Of a stretch of 64,000 bases of DNA, positions 62,773 through 64,000 are shown in pieces; position 1 is the stretch's first letter, and every line of letters starts with the position of its first letter. Made by a program: the position numbers and the translations under genes. The stretch is from Piper betle (taxonomy: Eukaryota > Streptophyta > Magnoliopsida > Piperales > Piperaceae). The DNA lies in NCBI GenBank assembly GCA_033002965.1, contig JAURVB010009290.1, positions 1 through 64,000 on the forward strand, given 5' to 3'. The notes beneath the pieces are model-generated. The model was not told where the DNA came from. It saw only the letters and a program-made list of their open reading frames with translations, and searched no databases.

Positions 62773-62962
62773 ATCGGCCAACCTATGAGTTGTACTGCGT
62801 GTAGGACCTACACCTAGTGTATGATCACTAGAAAATGTAGCAAGTCAATCCCTTGCGTGGGCAACATTCTCTACACATGTGGGTATAAGTACTTCCCCCA
62901 GTTTATGGTTCCCCCATAGAAGTTGTACTAGCTACTTCTTGTGTACTACCCTTTTTTCTCCT

Positions 62963-64000
62963 ATGGAGGCTGCAGCAACAATGTCTGAAGCGAGCTTCAA
63001 CTTCTTTGATGAGTTCATGTCGTCAAATGTGTCTGACTTCCTTAGCAGCTTATCATCTCCAACCAATTTTGATCCCGGCTCCATTTACATCCCGTGTTCT
63101 TTACTAACCCCCACTTCTGTCCTTGAGGATTCAATGCTTTGTATTGATCATAACATGTTTATCAATGCTAGTGAATGTAGCTGGCCCAGCGAGAGTTGTA
63201 ATGGTTTGAGCTCAAGCCAAGCAATGTGCCATTCTGACGATTCAAGTGGCTCTTTGATGGATCATAAGTGTGTGCCACAAGTACTTGATGAACAGTTTTA
63301 CAGTTCCATTGGGCATACAAATGAAGAGATTTTGGCCAATTTTGATCTGATCAGGCAGGCAAAACCTGAAGTAATTGCAAAGGAATGTGCCGATTCTGAA
63401 GCTAATAAGGTCAAATACTTGAAGAGAAAACTTCAGGTTTTAGAGTCTTCTTCTTGCACAGTTGGAAGCAACAATTCAACTAACCATCTTAGCCCAGTTG
63501 ATATCAATCCGAAGAAGAAATGCCGTGTTCCGGTCGATGTAAGTGTCTGAATTAGCTAATTTACTTTGGTATGATTCCAGATGATTCATTCGTTTAATCT
63601 TTTACTGCATGCTATTTTTCAGATTCCAAGGACTGCAAAAAATGGAAATGCCTCAAGGAATGATGAAAGGGCTTTTGCCACACTCGGCCACAGTTCTTGC
63701 AGCTACTCTTCGGAGGAAGAATTGAATATTTCTTCCCCAGAATTGAATGGAGAGGAAGGGAGTGCAATTCCCAGCTCCAAAAGCTCAATGAAAAATGTAA
63801 AAACAAGAGCCAACAAAGTGCCTGCCACTGATCGTCAAAGCCTCTATGCAAGAGTAAGTAACAAAGTCACTTTTTGACAATTGCACATTTTGTTTTTATA
63901 TTATGTATTTGGTAGTCAATATAACATGGTTTTCTTCCATTTGCAGAAGAGAAGAGAGAATCAATAAAAGATTAAGAATACTGCAGAACCTGGTTCCCAA
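62963..64000 (+). CDS. RSL-type (subfamily VIIIc) bHLH transcription factor, 5' part
   Basis: Exon 1 is 62963-63538 (192 codons), exon 2 63623-63853 (77 codons) and exon 3 starts at 63947 and runs off the window. Introns are GTAAGTGTC...TTTTTCAG and GTAAGTAAC...TTTGCAG, both phase 0. The start MEAAATMSEASFN was preferred to an in-frame ATG at 62879. The N-terminal 190 residues are acidic/Ser-rich and not recognised. KTRANKVPATDRQSLYARKR followed by RERINKRLRILQNLVP is the basic region and first helix typical of the RHD6/RSL clade, whose members drive root-hair and other tip-growing cell differentiation from the nucleus. INKRLR replaces the common INERLK. The second helix and the C-terminus lie beyond the window. 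No lesion is visible in the 287 codons present. Confidence 0.9.

Noticed and set aside
62879..62962. Upstream in-frame start for the bHLH gene (28 extra codons)
   Set aside because: The added residues are hydrophobic/Cys-rich and unlike an N-terminus of this family. The MEAAATMSEASF start is more typical, although the longer form cannot be excluded.

Overview
The window is nuclear DNA from a flowering plant. Its genes have spliced introns and encode plant-specific families (HOOKLESS1-type acetyltransferase, NPH3/NPY BTB protein, C1-2i/ZAT zinc finger, subfamily VIIIc/RSL bHLH, FAR1-like). It is rich in solo LTRs and hAT-type MITEs. The strongly C/G-ending codons of the HLS1-like gene next to AT-rich genes lean towards a monocot, but this is inference and the species cannot be read from the sequence.

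Layout. 1-5821: three LTR pieces of one large Ty3/gypsy-like family (LTR about 2.8-3.0 kb, TGTAACACCC...GGGTTTTACA), one pair nested. 8651-15910: a dead plant formamidase (acetamidase/formamidase family) locus. It consists of a frameshifted orphan exon 1, then a second copy broken by two solo LTRs with perfect 5-bp target-site duplications (TSDs), with a related LTR copy in its first intron, and by several point lesions. 15911-27500: gene-poor AT-rich DNA with two hAT-like MITEs whose ends and 8-bp TSDs can be traced. 27686-29089 (+): intact two-exon HLS1-like gene of 413 codons. 31666-34412 (-): NPY-type NPH3 gene with four exons, complete except for one missing A in the last exon. 37631-38531: hAT MITE with TIRs and a perfect 8-bp TSD. 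41880-44459 (-): ZAT zinc-finger gene with a 1.86-kb solo LTR inserted in its third codon, plus a frameshift and lost zinc ligands. 49147-60200 (-): FAR1-like pseudogene split by a three-deep nest of large LTRs (50686-59462). 62963-64000 (+): 5' part of an RSL-type bHLH gene that runs off the window end.

Of seven protein-coding loci, only the HLS1-like gene and, as far as it is visible, the bHLH gene look intact. NPY is one base from intact, so an assembly error is possible. The four others are pseudogenes, and three of those carry LTR insertions whose TSDs let the original exon be followed across the break. No retroelement internal region (gag/pol) was seen: every LTR here appears to be solo. 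This implies frequent LTR-LTR recombination or deletion of internal domains.

The most unusual signal is a cassette of about 90 bp centred on TTGACTCGAG...CGAGTCAA and followed by a TTACGARAATGCCA-like motif and a CG-rich tract. It is shared between the giant LTR family and the unrelated hAT MITE at 37631-38531. A degraded copy of the LTR that carries it also lies at about 48170-48625.
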